A stretch of 15,706 bases of DNA from Flavobacteriaceae bacterium (GCA_002703065.1 PAEO01000010.1:65662-81367), one strand, 5' to 3'. Positions 6,932-15,127 are shown, numbered from the stretch's first letter. Numbers and translations are program-made. Notes: a model not told the origin generated them from the sequence alone.

Positions 6932-8614
6932 CTAGAAAAATATAGGAGAGAAAAATACCAAAATTCCAATCACTAACAATACTAGTAAAACTGAAAAGAT
7001 TATATCATAATTTGTATAACTCTTTTCCTTTGAAATCATTTCTCTATTTGTTGTACCAAAAGATAATCCTTTAATTTTCGAATAATCTGGCTCATCGGTC
7101 AATAATGAAACAGTAACACACAGAAGAGCAGAAAAAACAAAAATAAAGATTGCCATATGAGAAAAATTAATAGTTGCGAATTCAAAAAAAACACTATCTA
7201 CAACTAGACCACTTGAAATTTCGGATTGAAAATAAATTTCTGAACTTAATCTGATAATAAGTAAAACTAAACCTGCAGAAAGAGTAACTATTGATGCCTG
7301 TGCATTAATTCTTTTCCAAACTATACCCAATAAAAATACTGCAGTCACGGGTGGACCAATATATGCTTGAACATTTTGTAGATACTGGTACATTACACCT
7401 CCACCAATTCTTTCCATAATTGGTATCCATGCAATTCCAAGAACTACAATCACAAGTGTGGCAATCTTACCAATATTAACTAAATATTTTTCCGATTTTT
7501 CAGGCTTTATTTTTTTGTAAATATCTATTGTAAATATTGTAGAGCAGGAATTAAAAACAGAAGCCAGCGAACTCATAAGCGCTGCCATCAACCCACCAGC
7601 AACTAAACCTTTAATTCCAACAGGTAATAGTGTGGTAACAAGCATAGGAAAAGCTCTATCAGCTCTTTCGACACCATTTGAATCAATTACGTTAAACATC
7701 TCAGGATTTTGTAGAGTCAATGCATATGCAATAATTCCAGGAATTAAAAAAATAAGAATTGGTAATAACTTAAGATATGCACCAAATATTGCACCTCTCC
7801 TACCTATCATTATGTTATTTGCTGCTAATGTTCTTTGTACTATATACTGGTCAGTACACCAATACCAAATACCAACTATTGTTCCACCAATTAAAAGTCC
7901 CGTCCATGGAAAATCTGGATCGTTCATTGGCCTCCACATATTAAAATGATCAGGACTCACTTCAGTCACAGTCTTTGTTAGCTCATTCCAACCTCCAACT
8001 TCTTGAAAACCTAAATAAGTTATTATTACAGATCCTGAAATCAATACTACCGTCTGTAAAGTTTCAGTATAAACAACAGCCTTTAATCCACCTATAATAG
8101 TATATATACCCGTAAATACTACTATTCCAATAGCACCTATCCAAAAATCGAGATTTAGAAGTTCAGAAACTACTATTCCACCGGCATAAATTGTTACTGA
8201 TACTTTAGTTAATACATATGCAAACAATGAAAAAACTGATAAGAACCACCTAGATCTACTATCAAATCTTTTTTCTAAAAATTCAGGCATTGTGAATGCA
8301 CCGCTTCTCATATAGAATGGTAGAAAAAGCCATCCAAGTAGAAGAACAATCCATGCATGCAACTCATAATGAGCTAATGGTGTCCCAGATGAAAATCCAG
8401 TTCCCGCTAGTCCAACGACATGTTCAGAGCCAATATTTGAAGCAAAAATTGAGGCTCCTATAACGAACCATCCAACATTTCTGCCTGCTAAAAAATAATC
8501 CTCTGTATTCTTATTTCTCTGAAGTGCTACCCAAACTGCAACAACTATTAATATTAAAAAATAAATTCCCAATACAATCCAATCTAGCGTATGAAATATT
8601 GAACTTGAATTCAT
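6932..8614 (-). CDS. SSS-family Na+/sugar symporter, probably xylose transporter
   Basis: This 560-residue polytopic membrane protein belongs to the sodium:solute symporter family (SGLT type, TC 2.A.21), close in length to vSGLT. Family signatures are seen: GASIFASNIGSEHVVGLAG at 53-71 (first unwound helix with Na+ site), TYAGG-like TIYAGGIVVSELL at 141-153, GGLKAVVYTETLQ at 175-187, WYWCTDQYIVQRTLAA at 250-265, SSLASVFNSCSTIFTIDIY at 348-366 (Ser348 and Ser349 at the expected second-shell Na+ site), and YLQNVQAYIGPP at 411-422. It is the last gene of the xylose operon: its ATG shares one base with the xylose isomerase stop (TAATG). That context makes xylose the best substrate guess. Family resemblance alone does not separate xylose from glucose or galactose. 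Confidence 0.9.
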   Translation of the reverse strand: MNSSSIFHTLDWIVLGIYFLILIVVAVWVALQRNKNTEDYFLAGRNVGWFVIGASIFASNIGSEHVVGLAGTGFSSGTPLAHYELHAWIVLLLGWLFLPFYMRSGAFTMPEFLEKRFDSRSRWFLSVFSLFAYVLTKVSVTIYAGGIVVSELLNLDFWIGAIGIVVFTGIYTIIGGLKAVVYTETLQTVVLISGSVIITYLGFQEVGGWNELTKTVTEVSPDHFNMWRPMNDPDFPWTGLLIGGTIVGIWYWCTDQYIVQRTLAANNIMIGRRGAIFGAYLKLLPILIFLIPGIIAYALTLQNPEMFNVIDSNGVERADRAFPMLVTTLLPVGIKGLVAGGLMAALMSSLASVFNSCSTIFTIDIYKKIKPEKSEKYLVNIGKIATLVIVVLGIAWIPIMERIGGGVMYQYLQNVQAYIGPPVTAVFLLGIVWKRINAQASIVTLSAGLVLLIIRLSSEIYFQSEISSGLVVDSVFFEFATINFSHMAIFIFVFSALLCVTVSLLTDEPDYSKIKGLSFGTTNREMISKEKSYTNYDIIFSVLLVLLVIGILVFFSPIFF

Positions 8615-9942
8615 TAATTAATATGATTAAAAATTATATTTTCAATTAGCTCTTGCTTTCCACTTTTCAGTGAATATTTTTCAGTTTCATATGCGATTTT
8701 AAATAAATCAACAAGATTTAATTCACCCTGTTCAAATAACTTACCATTTCCTTTATCAAAAGTGCTATATCTTTTTGCTAATATCTCTGGAATCTTAGAA
8801 TTTGACAATAATTTATCTGCTATTAGTAAAGATCTAGCAAAGGTATCAGCCCCTCCAATATGTGCGTGAAATAAATCTTCTAAATCTGTTGAATTTCTTC
8901 TAAGTTTAGCATCAAAATTTACTCCACCTCCCTTGAAGCCGGATGATTTAAGAATAACCATCATAGCTAAAGTAGTTTCTTGTAAATTATTTGGAAACTG
9001 ATCGGTATCCCATCCATTTTGATAATCTCCTCTGTTCGCATCAATACTTCCAAGCATGTCATCGTTAGCTGCTACAGTTAATTCATGCTGAAACGTATGC
9101 TGAGCAAGTGTTGCATGATTAACTTCTATATTAATTTTAAAATCTTTCTCTAATCCATAATTTTTCAAAAATCCAATAGCTGTTGCAGTATCAAAATCAT
9201 ACTGATGTTTTGAGGGTTCCATAGGTTTTGGCTCAATAAAAAAAGTTCCTTTAAAACCATTATTTCTTGCATAATCTCTCGATATTCTTAAAAACTCAGC
9301 CATGTGTTCAAGTTCTCTTTTCATATCAGTGTTAAGAAGTGATAAATATCCCTCTCTTCCTCCCCAAAAGACATAATTTAATCCACCCAACTTAATTGTA
9401 GTATCTAAAGCAAGTTTAACTTGAGCACCAGCTCTTGCAACAATATCAAATTCAGGGTTTGTTGCTGCACCATTCATATAAACAGGATTTGAAAAACAAT
9501 TAGCAGTACCCCACAAAGGTTTAATTCCGTGTTCTTTTTGTTTTAATAAAAGATAGTCGGAAATCAATTTTAACCTTTTTTCAGATTCTTTTATAGATTT
9601 TCCCTCCTGAATTAAATCATAATCATGGAAACAATAGTAATCGAAACCCATTTTTGAAATAAATTCAAATGCAGCATCTGCTTTATCTTTAGCAGCATGT
9701 AAAGGATCTTGGGATTTATCCCAAGGAAAATTTTGAGTTGGTGCTCCAAAAGGATCAGCACCAGTTCCACAGAAAGAATGCCAGTAAGCTACAGAAAACT
9801 TAAAATGATCTTTCATTTTTTTACCTGCAACAATCTGTTCAGGATTATAAAACTTGTAAGAGAAAGGATTTTTAGAGTCTCTTCCCTCATAATTTATATT
9901 TCTAATCCCTTTAAAATATTCTTTTTTGGAATTGTTAGTCAT
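8614..9942 (-). CDS. xylA: Xylose isomerase
   Basis: This cytosolic metalloenzyme interconverts D-xylose and D-xylulose. The 442-residue length and sequence fit the group II isomerases. All key residues are present at a constant offset of +5 from E. coli XylA: His106 and Asp109 (CFHDYDL), Glu237 and Lys239 (FIEPKPMEP), Glu273 and His276 (IEVNHATLA), Asp301, Asp312 and Asp314 ([19 protein letters not shown]), and Asp344 ([10 protein letters not shown]). The substrate-pocket signatures [14 protein letters not shown] and FWGGREGY are intact. The start overlaps the xylulokinase stop by 8 nt and the stop shares one base with the symporter start, so it lies inside a tight operon. No catalytic residue is missing. 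Confidence 0.97.
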   Translation of the reverse strand: MTNNSKKEYFKGIRNINYEGRDSKNPFSYKFYNPEQIVAGKKMKDHFKFSVAYWHSFCGTGADPFGAPTQNFPWDKSQDPLHAAKDKADAAFEFISKMGFDYYCFHDYDLIQEGKSIKESEKRLKLISDYLLLKQKEHGIKPLWGTANCFSNPVYMNGAATNPEFDIVARAGAQVKLALDTTIKLGGLNYVFWGGREGYLSLLNTDMKRELEHMAEFLRISRDYARNNGFKGTFFIEPKPMEPSKHQYDFDTATAIGFLKNYGLEKDFKINIEVNHATLAQHTFQHELTVAANDDMLGSIDANRGDYQNGWDTDQFPNNLQETTLAMMVILKSSGFKGGGVNFDAKLRRNSTDLEDLFHAHIGGADTFARSLLIADKLLSNSKIPEILAKRYSTFDKGNGKLFEQGELNLVDLFKIAYETEKYSLKSGKQELIENIIFNHIN

Positions 9943-11422
9943 CGTTTTCTAAAAATAAAGTTAATTTTTCTTTCCAAGCCATATATGAATCAAAATATTC
10001 ATTAGATTTTTTTGAATAAACTTTTAAAATTTCATCTTGCGAAAATTCAATTATTTCAGGTGAGGATTCATATGTATTATAACCAGCAGCTCTAGAAGCA
10101 CCATAAGCTCCTGATATATCACAAATTATCAGGGGAACACCAGTTAAACTTGCAAAGATTTCTCTAAAAGTTTTGGATTGGAATAAATTATCATTTCCCG
10201 CTTTTATAACATTAGGCCTTACGTTGTCATTTACTAAAATTTCAAAACCGTAAATTAAAGAATAAACAATACCTTCTAAGGTTGCTCTTGCAAAATGAGA
10301 TGATGTGTGTTTGTTAAGATCTAAGTCAAAATATTTTGAACCAAGATTTTTATTGTAAAACATTCTTTCTGCTCCATTTCCGTATGGGAATAACTTTAAA
10401 CCCTCTGAACCAGGTTTTACATTTTCTGCAAGATTATTCATAATCTCATATGATTCAAAATTGAATGATTTTTTTAAAAAATTATATTGATTTCCACAAC
10501 CATTCAGACACAATAACTTTCCAATTATTTTTGAATTACTGTAATTTACATGAGCAAAATTATTTAGCCTAACTGCTTCCTTTGAATTTAAATTATTGGT
10601 TAGTGCGTAAATTACACCTGATGTTCCTGCGGTTGCAGCTACTTGTCCTTGTTTTACTACACCTAAAGTAAAAGCATTATTTGGTTGATCTCCAGCCTTG
10701 TAATTTATATGAATACCAATTGGAAGTCCAGTTTCTATAGACGCTTCTTTAGAGACAAATGATTGACAACTAAAGTTTTTAACTAAAGAAGGGATAAGGG
10801 TTTTACTTATATCAAGATCTTCTAAAAGCCAATATGCTACATCATTCTTTTTAAAATCCCAAAAAATTCCCTCAGACAAACCAGTAATCGTTGTATTTAT
10901 TTCACCAGATAATTTGTAAGATATATAATCACCAGGAAGTAATACTTTGTCTATTTTTTCATAAATGTCCGGTTTATTTTTTTTAATCCAAATTAATTTA
11001 GAGAGGGTAAAATTACCTGGACTATTTAATAAATGAGACATAGATTTTTCATGACCTATTTCCGAAAAGATATAATCTCCAATTTTAGTTGCTCTACTAT
11101 CACACCATATAATGGAGTTATTGATTGTATTTCCTTTTTTATCAATCAAAACTAAACCATGCATTTGATAAGAAATCCCAACAGAGACTATTTGTTTACT
11201 ATTAATTTTTGTCTCTTTTATTATTCTTTTAGTTCCAAGACAAATATATTTCCACCATAATTTTGGATCTTGTTCAGCCCAACCAAATTTAGGTGAAATA
11301 ATACCCATTTCCTCTGGTGGCTCTTTAATTAATTTAATTTTTTTCCCAGTTTTAGTTTCTGTTAGAGCGACTTTTAGAAAGGAACTACCCAAATCATATC
11401 CAATGCTGTAAGAAGTTTTCAT
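9935..11422 (-). CDS. xylB: Xylulokinase (FGGY kinase)
   Basis: This enzyme phosphorylates D-xylulose to xylulose 5-phosphate for the pentose phosphate pathway. At 495 residues it has the two actin-like domains of the FGGY family. The N-terminal phosphate loop is [13 protein letters not shown] at 8-20. [11 protein letters not shown] at 47-57 and [11 protein letters not shown] at 84-94 (with IIWCDSRA at 104-111) are typical of xylulokinases. The catalytic base is Asp245 in KAGDQPNNA. The second-domain ATP-site pieces [11 protein letters not shown] at 264-274 and [18 protein letters not shown] at 407-424 are present. Its ATG follows the stop of the DUF4838 lipoprotein gene with no intervening base, and its end overlaps xylA by 8 nt. 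Other FGGY kinases (gluconate, fuculose) are less likely because of sequence pattern and its place beside xylose isomerase. Confidence 0.93.
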   Translation of the reverse strand: MKTSYSIGYDLGSSFLKVALTETKTGKKIKLIKEPPEEMGIISPKFGWAEQDPKLWWKYICLGTKRIIKETKINSKQIVSVGISYQMHGLVLIDKKGNTINNSIIWCDSRATKIGDYIFSEIGHEKSMSHLLNSPGNFTLSKLIWIKKNKPDIYEKIDKVLLPGDYISYKLSGEINTTITGLSEGIFWDFKKNDVAYWLLEDLDISKTLIPSLVKNFSCQSFVSKEASIETGLPIGIHINYKAGDQPNNAFTLGVVKQGQVAATAGTSGVIYALTNNLNSKEAVRLNNFAHVNYSNSKIIGKLLCLNGCGNQYNFLKKSFNFESYEIMNNLAENVKPGSEGLKLFPYGNGAERMFYNKNLGSKYFDLDLNKHTSSHFARATLEGIVYSLIYGFEILVNDNVRPNVIKAGNDNLFQSKTFREIFASLTGVPLIICDISGAYGASRAAGYNTYESSPEIIEFSQDEILKVYSKKSNEYFDSYMAWKEKLTLFLENDD

Positions 11423-13621
11423 TTATTCAATAATTATCTCATCTGAAAAAATCCAAGATGGTTGTCCTGCAGCATGATGCCAATAAGGTGCATCTCCATA
11501 ATTTTTAGCTAAGACTCTAACATATCGGGCATTAGTACTAATATTAGTTTCGAACACCTGAATATCATTGACTTTACTTTTTTTATTGAGTTTTAATTGA
11601 TTATCTATTTTTCCCATAGATTTCCATTTTTTCTTATCATTAGAAATTAAAAACTCAACATTAGGTGGAAAAAAAACAACATGGTTTGTTACTTGAAGAA
11701 AACTTGTAGTTATTGAACTGATAAACCTCTTCTCACCAAGATCAACAATTGCATCCATATTATTATCAACAAATCCAAGCCAATTTGAATAAAAACTGCT
11801 TCCACCTAAAGCACCATCTGTCAAAACTTTAGGATCCTCATTTGCATAATTTGTGGGTTGTGTTAAGAGGTTAACTGGCTTATGCTTTGCAATATTATTT
11901 TTTACTGCTAAATCGAGTGCTTTATCAAAATAATAAACATATTCACTAACAGTGTATCCCATTTCATTCATTAATGTTATATTATTTTCTTTAGCTGTTT
12001 TTTCAAATCTTTCTAATCTATTTAACAAATCATTGTCTGGACTTTTAATATTGTTATTCGTCTCTATTAACTTATATTCAGAGGAATTATTTTTTCTATG
12101 CAATTCTAATGAAGCGTAATCAATCGATATTCTAGCTTTTAAAACTCTGTTTGTTAACTCACGGTTGTATTTAACTGACTCTAATGCTTTATCAAACAAT
12201 TCATTATAAAAAGTAACTTTTTCAGGTCTTAAAAATGAATCAAAAGCCTGTGATGGATCGCCATATAAAAACAAAAAGAAATCTTCTTGATAAGAAATTT
12301 CATTAGTGATATCTTTAATATATTCTTGGATGTAATTTGAAGCTTCTTTATAATACAAGTCACTAAACTTCTTAATTAAATCATTTAAGTCTAATTTTGG
12401 TTCCCACAATAGTTTAGCTTTCAAAAAACTCCTGAGTTCAAATAATTCACTAGGGTGATTACTATGCTGTTCAAAAATCCATTTCGCATTATTATCAACA
12501 AAGAGATTTATATTTTCTTTCAACGTATTCCAGTTAGGAAATGGAGCTAAAAAATTAGTAAACTGAGTTGTATAATCCCATATTCTTATATTTTCAGTAA
12601 GTTTTGACCATCCAATTAAATCACTATTGAACTCTTTACATCCGTCTTCAATTGGCAATCTTCTGTCACATTCTATTGAACATAGAGTAATTAATACGTT
12701 GTCATCAGGAATAACTTTAGTTGGTTTTCTGGTGTATTGATATGCAAGTGTTGAAATAGTCTTGTCTTTAAAATTTCTAGCTATCCTATTAACAAAATTA
12801 ATCATTGATGCTGCAGGGCCTCCAAATTCTTCGTGCATAGACTCACAATTATCACATTTACAATAATTGGTATTATCATCTTGGCTAACTGAAATCACAT
12901 TATAATTGGGATATTTTGAAAAAAGATCCGCTACTCTATCGTTAACTATATCAAAAACTTTATCATTAGTTAAACATAACTGAGTAGGAAGTCTTTTTCC
13001 ATTATTATACGCATAATATTCTGGATTAGATTCATAAAACTCTTCTTCAGGCATAAATCTGTGAAAAGTATGAACTCTAGCCTCTGGTATATAAAATGGA
13101 AATGCACTTGTTGTGACTTTTAACTTATCAGCAAATACTTCATTTTCATAAAATAATCTGGAATGAACGGTTCTAATATTAACAGGTGGCTTATGCTCAT
13201 AGTTAAAGCCTTTTTCAATAAATAGATTTTCTTTCTTAGGTATATGAGTAAAATTTGGTGAAAGCCAACTGACTCCTAAGACTTGCTCAATAAATTCATA
13301 TGTTGCAAATTTTAGCATTTCAGTGTTACTACCAATGATTTCAATATTTCTATTTTTTATTCCAATGGAAACAATTTTTTCTTCATTCTGAATTTCTTTT
13401 AATATTATTTTTTGAAGAGAATTATTTTCTTGATTGTTTAACAATGAAATTCCATTTACTTTCTTGAAATAAACATTTAATGAATCTATCAGTTCTTGAT
13501 TATCTCCAACTATCTGATAATTTGAATTAAGTCCATCAGAAATTAAAATTTTATCATTATCGCATGAGATAAAGAAAAAACTTAAGACTATAAATATTGA
13601 AAATATATGTTTACTCATCAA
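11423..13621 (-). CDS. DUF4838-domain lipoprotein with C-terminal discoidin-like domain
   Basis: This is a 732-residue exported lipoprotein: hydrophobic FSIFIVLSFFFIS, then Cys20, followed by an acidic DND that may favour surface display. Residues about 35-130 form a GH67 N-terminal-like domain ending in ATYEFIEQVLGVSWLSP at 106-122. The central DUF4838 region includes VHTFHRFMPEEEFY at 183-196, then SVSQDDN at 245-251 and the cysteine cluster C-x-C-x2-C (Cys254, Cys256, Cys259). WDYTTQF and IFEQHSNHP follow. The last 150 residues look like an F5/8 type C (discoidin) sugar-binding domain: TDGALGGSSFYSNWLGF, AIVDLGEKRFISSI, NARYVRVLAKNYG. The catalytic residues are not established for the family. 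Being first in a xylose operon and directly abutting xylB, it probably frees or binds xylose-containing glycans, perhaps with glucuronate side chains. That role is inference. Of the two adjacent ATGs the first is annotated. Confidence 0.8.
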   Translation of the reverse strand: MMSKHIFSIFIVLSFFFISCDNDKILISDGLNSNYQIVGDNQELIDSLNVYFKKVNGISLLNNQENNSLQKIILKEIQNEEKIVSIGIKNRNIEIIGSNTEMLKFATYEFIEQVLGVSWLSPNFTHIPKKENLFIEKGFNYEHKPPVNIRTVHSRLFYENEVFADKLKVTTSAFPFYIPEARVHTFHRFMPEEEFYESNPEYYAYNNGKRLPTQLCLTNDKVFDIVNDRVADLFSKYPNYNVISVSQDDNTNYCKCDNCESMHEEFGGPAASMINFVNRIARNFKDKTISTLAYQYTRKPTKVIPDDNVLITLCSIECDRRLPIEDGCKEFNSDLIGWSKLTENIRIWDYTTQFTNFLAPFPNWNTLKENINLFVDNNAKWIFEQHSNHPSELFELRSFLKAKLLWEPKLDLNDLIKKFSDLYYKEASNYIQEYIKDITNEISYQEDFFLFLYGDPSQAFDSFLRPEKVTFYNELFDKALESVKYNRELTNRVLKARISIDYASLELHRKNNSSEYKLIETNNNIKSPDNDLLNRLERFEKTAKENNITLMNEMGYTVSEYVYYFDKALDLAVKNNIAKHKPVNLLTQPTNYANEDPKVLTDGALGGSSFYSNWLGFVDNNMDAIVDLGEKRFISSITTSFLQVTNHVVFFPPNVEFLISNDKKKWKSMGKIDNQLKLNKKSKVNDIQVFETNISTNARYVRVLAKNYGDAPYWHHAAGQPSWIFSDEIIIE

Positions 13622-13645
13622 TTAAATATACAAATCAAAAAATAA

Positions 13646-13675
13646 TTGCTTAAATGTTATAATTAACTAAATTTG
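13646..13675 (+). promoter_or_regulatory. Bacteroidota-type promoter of tRNA-Arg
   Basis: TTG at 13646-13648 is followed after exactly 19 nt by TAAATTTG at 13668-13675. This is a full match to the primary-sigma promoter pattern of Bacteroidota (TTG / TAnnTTTG). The tRNA begins 12 nt downstream, which fits a start point about 6 nt past the -7 box and a very short 5' leader. Confidence 0.8.
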
Positions 13676-13687
13676 CGTTCAAAATTT

Positions 13688-13761
13688 GGTCGCGTAGCTC
13701 AGCTGGATAGAGCATCTGCCTTCTAAGCAGACGGTCAAAGGTTCGAATCCTTTCGCGATCA
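13688..13761 (+). tRNA. tRNA-Arg (anticodon TCT)
   Basis: A 74-nt cloverleaf can be drawn in full. The acceptor GGTCGCG (13688-13694) pairs with CGCGATC (13754-13760) with one G-U. The D-arm is GCTC/GAGC, and the anticodon stem TCTGC/GCAGA closes the loop CTTCTAA with anticodon TCT at 13722-13724. The T-arm is AAAGG/CCTTT with loop TTCGAAT. The discriminator base is A13761. CCA is not encoded. It reads AGA codons, which are common in AT-rich genomes. Confidence 0.97.
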
Positions 13762-13764
13762 CTT

Positions 13765-13792
13765 AAACCCCAGCAATATGTTGGGGTTTTTT
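13765..13792 (+). terminator. Intrinsic terminator of tRNA-Arg
   Basis: AAACCCCAGC (13765-13774) pairs with GTTGGGGTTT (13780-13789), one G-U included, around a 5-nt loop. A run of six T ends at 13792. It is a strong, well-formed intrinsic terminator just 4 nt after the tRNA. Confidence 0.9.
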
Positions 13793-13797
13793 ATTTC

Positions 13798-13818
13798 AGA
13801 GGTAATATCACCTCTTTT
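13798..13818 (+). terminator. Second, weaker hairpin with T-run
   Basis: AGAGGT (13798-13803) pairs with ACCTCT (13810-13815) around AATATC, and the T at 13815 begins a run of four. It sits right behind the tRNA terminator and may be a back-up terminator. The stem is short, so support is moderate. Confidence 0.5.
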
Positions 13819-13876
13819 AAGACAAAAAACCCTCATCATTAAGATCAATATTGAATTTACAAAAAGTGCCTGTAAA

Positions 13877-13923
13877 TGGCAATAAATAGCTAAAATTGGC
13901 AACTTTTTGGCAGTAATCTGGCA
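13877..13923 (+). repeat. Four TGGCA direct repeats
   Basis: TGGCA begins at 13877, 13897, 13908 and 13919, so the last three are spaced exactly 11 nt apart, about one helical turn. The local context TTGGCAACTTTTTGGCAG is reminiscent of arm-type sites of tyrosine recombinases. Protein binding is inferred from spacing only. Confidence 0.45.
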
Positions 13924-13943
13924 GTACTTTAAAATGACAAATT

Positions 13944-13990
13944 CCTATAACTTTTTAAAAACCCCCTAAACACAAAACAAAAGTTATAGG
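13944..13990. repeat. 12-bp inverted repeat with 23-nt spacer
   Basis: CCTATAACTTTT (13944-13955) is the exact reverse complement of AAAAGTTATAGG (13979-13990). The arms do not extend further. It lies between the TGGCA repeats and the promoter at 14073 and has no T-run typical of a terminator. Confidence 0.6.
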
Positions 13991-14072
13991 TTGAAATAAA
14001 AGTATTTTTTCATTTTGAAAATATTCTTTTTACACTGTTAAGAACTAGTGCCAATTGTTAAAAACTAATCCA

Positions 14073-14101
14073 TTGTTTTACTTGACATAAAGGTACCTTT
14101 G
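14073..14101 (+). promoter_or_regulatory. Promoter with palindromic operator-like site
   Basis: TTG at 14073-14075 and TACCTTTG at 14094-14101 are separated by 18 nt, matching the Bacteroidota TTG/TAnnTTTG pattern. The -7 box lies within a perfect 12-bp palindrome, AAAGGTACCTTT (14089-14100), which could bind a dimeric regulator. Transcription would start near 14108 and run through a leader of about 350 nt into the small gene at 14462. Confidence 0.6.
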
Positions 14102-14107
14102 TAAAAG

Positions 14108-14461
14108 GGATTGCAATTCAGTATATCCTTTAAGCAAACAAGAGTAAAGGTTAAAGATTTTAAGCAATAATATGCTTATTTGTTTCCCGATAGTATTATA
14201 CTATCAAAACCAACCAATGATGGGTGTGAGTGGGTAAGCACGACCATGTTTAACTCATAAGAGTATGTTTAGGTGTTCATTGGGGAATGCAGGAATTCAA
14301 CCACAGTTCCTGTCTGCATAAGCAGGGTGTTAAACTTGGCTGATGAACTCAGAAGTATGACACTCATTCCTGAAAGGGGTAAAACCCTTTTATAGGAAAG
14401 GTGTATCCAATAGCATCTGAATCTAGAAGTATAACTAAGTAATAACATAAGAATAACATAT
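14108..14461 (+). promoter_or_regulatory. Long structured 5' leader or ncRNA candidate
   Basis: This gene-free stretch is richer in GC and hairpins than its surroundings. Plus-strand stems seen by eye: TAAGCA/TGCTTA (14161-14178), GATAGTA/TACTATC (14189-14205), ACTC-ATAA-GAGT (14253-14264), CAGGAA/TTCCTG (14290-14312), CTGC-ATAA-GCAG (14314-14325), CTGA/TCAG (14340-14352), and an 11-bp stem at 14367-14398 built of TTCCT/AGGAA plus AAAGGG/CCCTTT. GGAATG (14284-14289) can pair with CATTCC (14365-14370) to close a multibranch domain that also includes GTGT/ACAC (14327-14330, 14360-14363). Some stems exclude each other, as in an attenuator. No known RNA class was recognised. Reading frames here are short or antisense shadows. 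Confidence 0.4.
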
Positions 14462-14728
14462 ATGCCATTTAACAGACAAAGTGCTTCCAAAGCAGGAAGA
14501 AGTAGCAAAAGAGGTAAATCAGTACTTACAAAAGAGATAAAAGAGGTTCTCGGTCAAAACTTTATTAATATCCTTGATACTTTAAAAATAGAAGAACTAA
14601 CAACTACAGAAAAAATAAAACTCCTTCAACTTTCAATAAATTATTTAATCCCTAAGGCACTAGAAAAAAATGTTGAGGTTCAGCAACCTGTTCAATCAAT
14701 AATGTGGATGCCCGCTAGTGAGAAATAA
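14462..14728 (+). CDS. Small basic phage-like hypothetical protein
   Basis: This 88-residue protein has a basic N-terminus (SKAGRSSKRGKS at 9-20) followed by LTKEIKEVLGQNFINILDTL at 22-41 and a helix with TTEKIKLLQLSINYLIPKAL. The layout of a basic GR-rich start, then TKEI, then a C-terminal LIPKAL, resembles a widespread Bacteroidota family of small phage-associated proteins (GRPKGSKNKITKEIRE-type), sometimes linked to terminase small subunits. That link is by pattern only. DNA binding is plausible from the charge. It stands alone without other phage genes, behind a long structured leader and the promoter at 14073. Its end overlaps a possible upstream start of the next gene, but that gene's more likely start is downstream. 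Confidence 0.55.
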   Translation: MPFNRQSASKAGRSSKRGKSVLTKEIKEVLGQNFINILDTLKIEELTTTEKIKLLQLSINYLIPKALEKNVEVQQPVQSIMWMPASEK

Positions 14729-14762
14729 ATTATTTATTTTACTAAATATTAAATTTTATAAA

Positions 14763-15044
14763 ATGAATAAAAATACATTTAACTATTTTAGAAATGCTTT
14801 TGCATTAATTGGGTTTTTCATTATTGCCTGTTCAGTTGCAACAAATGATGACCCCTCTTTAGAACCAGAACTTCCTACATTTTCAAACATTGGAAAATAT
14901 CAAACAGCTGTTACTCAGAGAGGTACTATACCTTTTATGGTTGTTATAAACACAGAAACCGGTGTAAGTAAAACTTATGAGTGGGATGGATGGGATAAAA
15001 CATGGAAATTAGAAGAAACTGCAAATATCACTTTTAATCATTAA
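14763..15044 (+). CDS. Small lipoprotein of unknown function
   Basis: I place the start at the ATG at 14763, because this gives a normal lipoprotein signal: MNKNTFNYFRNAFALIGFFIIA, then Cys23. An in-frame ATG at 14718 would add 15 residues in front of the signal and overlap the upstream gene. The mature part is about 70 residues: an acidic linker (NDDPSLEPELPTF) then a small beta-rich domain with FMVVINTETGVSKTYEWDGWDKTWKL. The pattern fits a short exported domain in which a cofactor-free strand pair carries conserved Trp residues, but no family was recognised. The 34-nt gap to the upstream gene suggests it may share that transcript. Confidence 0.6.
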   Translation: MNKNTFNYFRNAFALIGFFIIACSVATNDDPSLEPELPTFSNIGKYQTAVTQRGTIPFMVVINTETGVSKTYEWDGWDKTWKLEETANITFNH

Positions 15045-15104
15045 ATAAAGAATACATGAACATTGACTTTTAATCTATTAAATAGTTCGGAATTAATGTA
15101 TTAC

Positions 15105-15117
15105 AAAAAAAAAAAAA
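15105..15117 (+). repeat. Run of 13 A
   Basis: Thirteen consecutive A bases lie in the gap before the TSP3/B-repeat lipoprotein gene. Such a run is prone to slippage, and its length could vary between cells or reads. It lies about 11 nt upstream of the candidate -33 element of that gene. Confidence 0.8.
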
Positions 15118-15127
15118 GTTCGATGTT

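Larger units (their letters stand above)
13819..14072. other. Gene-free stretch after tRNA-Arg with short repeats
   Basis: No convincing reading frame occurs here on either strand; the longest starts give about a dozen codons. The stretch holds four TGGCA motifs (13877, 13897, 13908, 13919), a 12-bp inverted repeat (13944-13990), and an imperfect 20-bp tandem pair beginning GTTAAGAACTA at 14037 and GTTAAAAACTA at 14057. Repeats of this kind beside a tRNA gene resemble recombinase-binding and attachment regions of integrated elements. No integrase gene and no copy of the tRNA 3' end were seen in the window. Confidence 0.4.

Noticed and set aside
7632..7949. 105-codon plus-strand frame
   Set aside because: It is fully antisense to the well-supported symporter gene.
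9709..10005. 98-codon plus-strand frame across the xylA/xylB junction
   Set aside because: It is antisense to two well-supported genes and lacks a recognisable domain.
13877..13923. CRISPR-like array
   Set aside because: The TGGCA units are only 5 nt with no spacers of constant length, and no cas genes are present.
14284..14370. A second tRNA gene on the minus strand
   Set aside because: The reverse complement shows GGTTGAATTCC and a CAGG-type arm as in tRNAs, but the T-loop lacks the normal C, the anticodon arm has an 8-nt loop and a mismatch, and no D-arm forms.
14269..14508. 79-codon minus-strand frame over the leader
   Set aside because: It is antisense to the structured leader and the start of the small phage-like gene, its composition is leucine-rich without domains, and no promoter fits.
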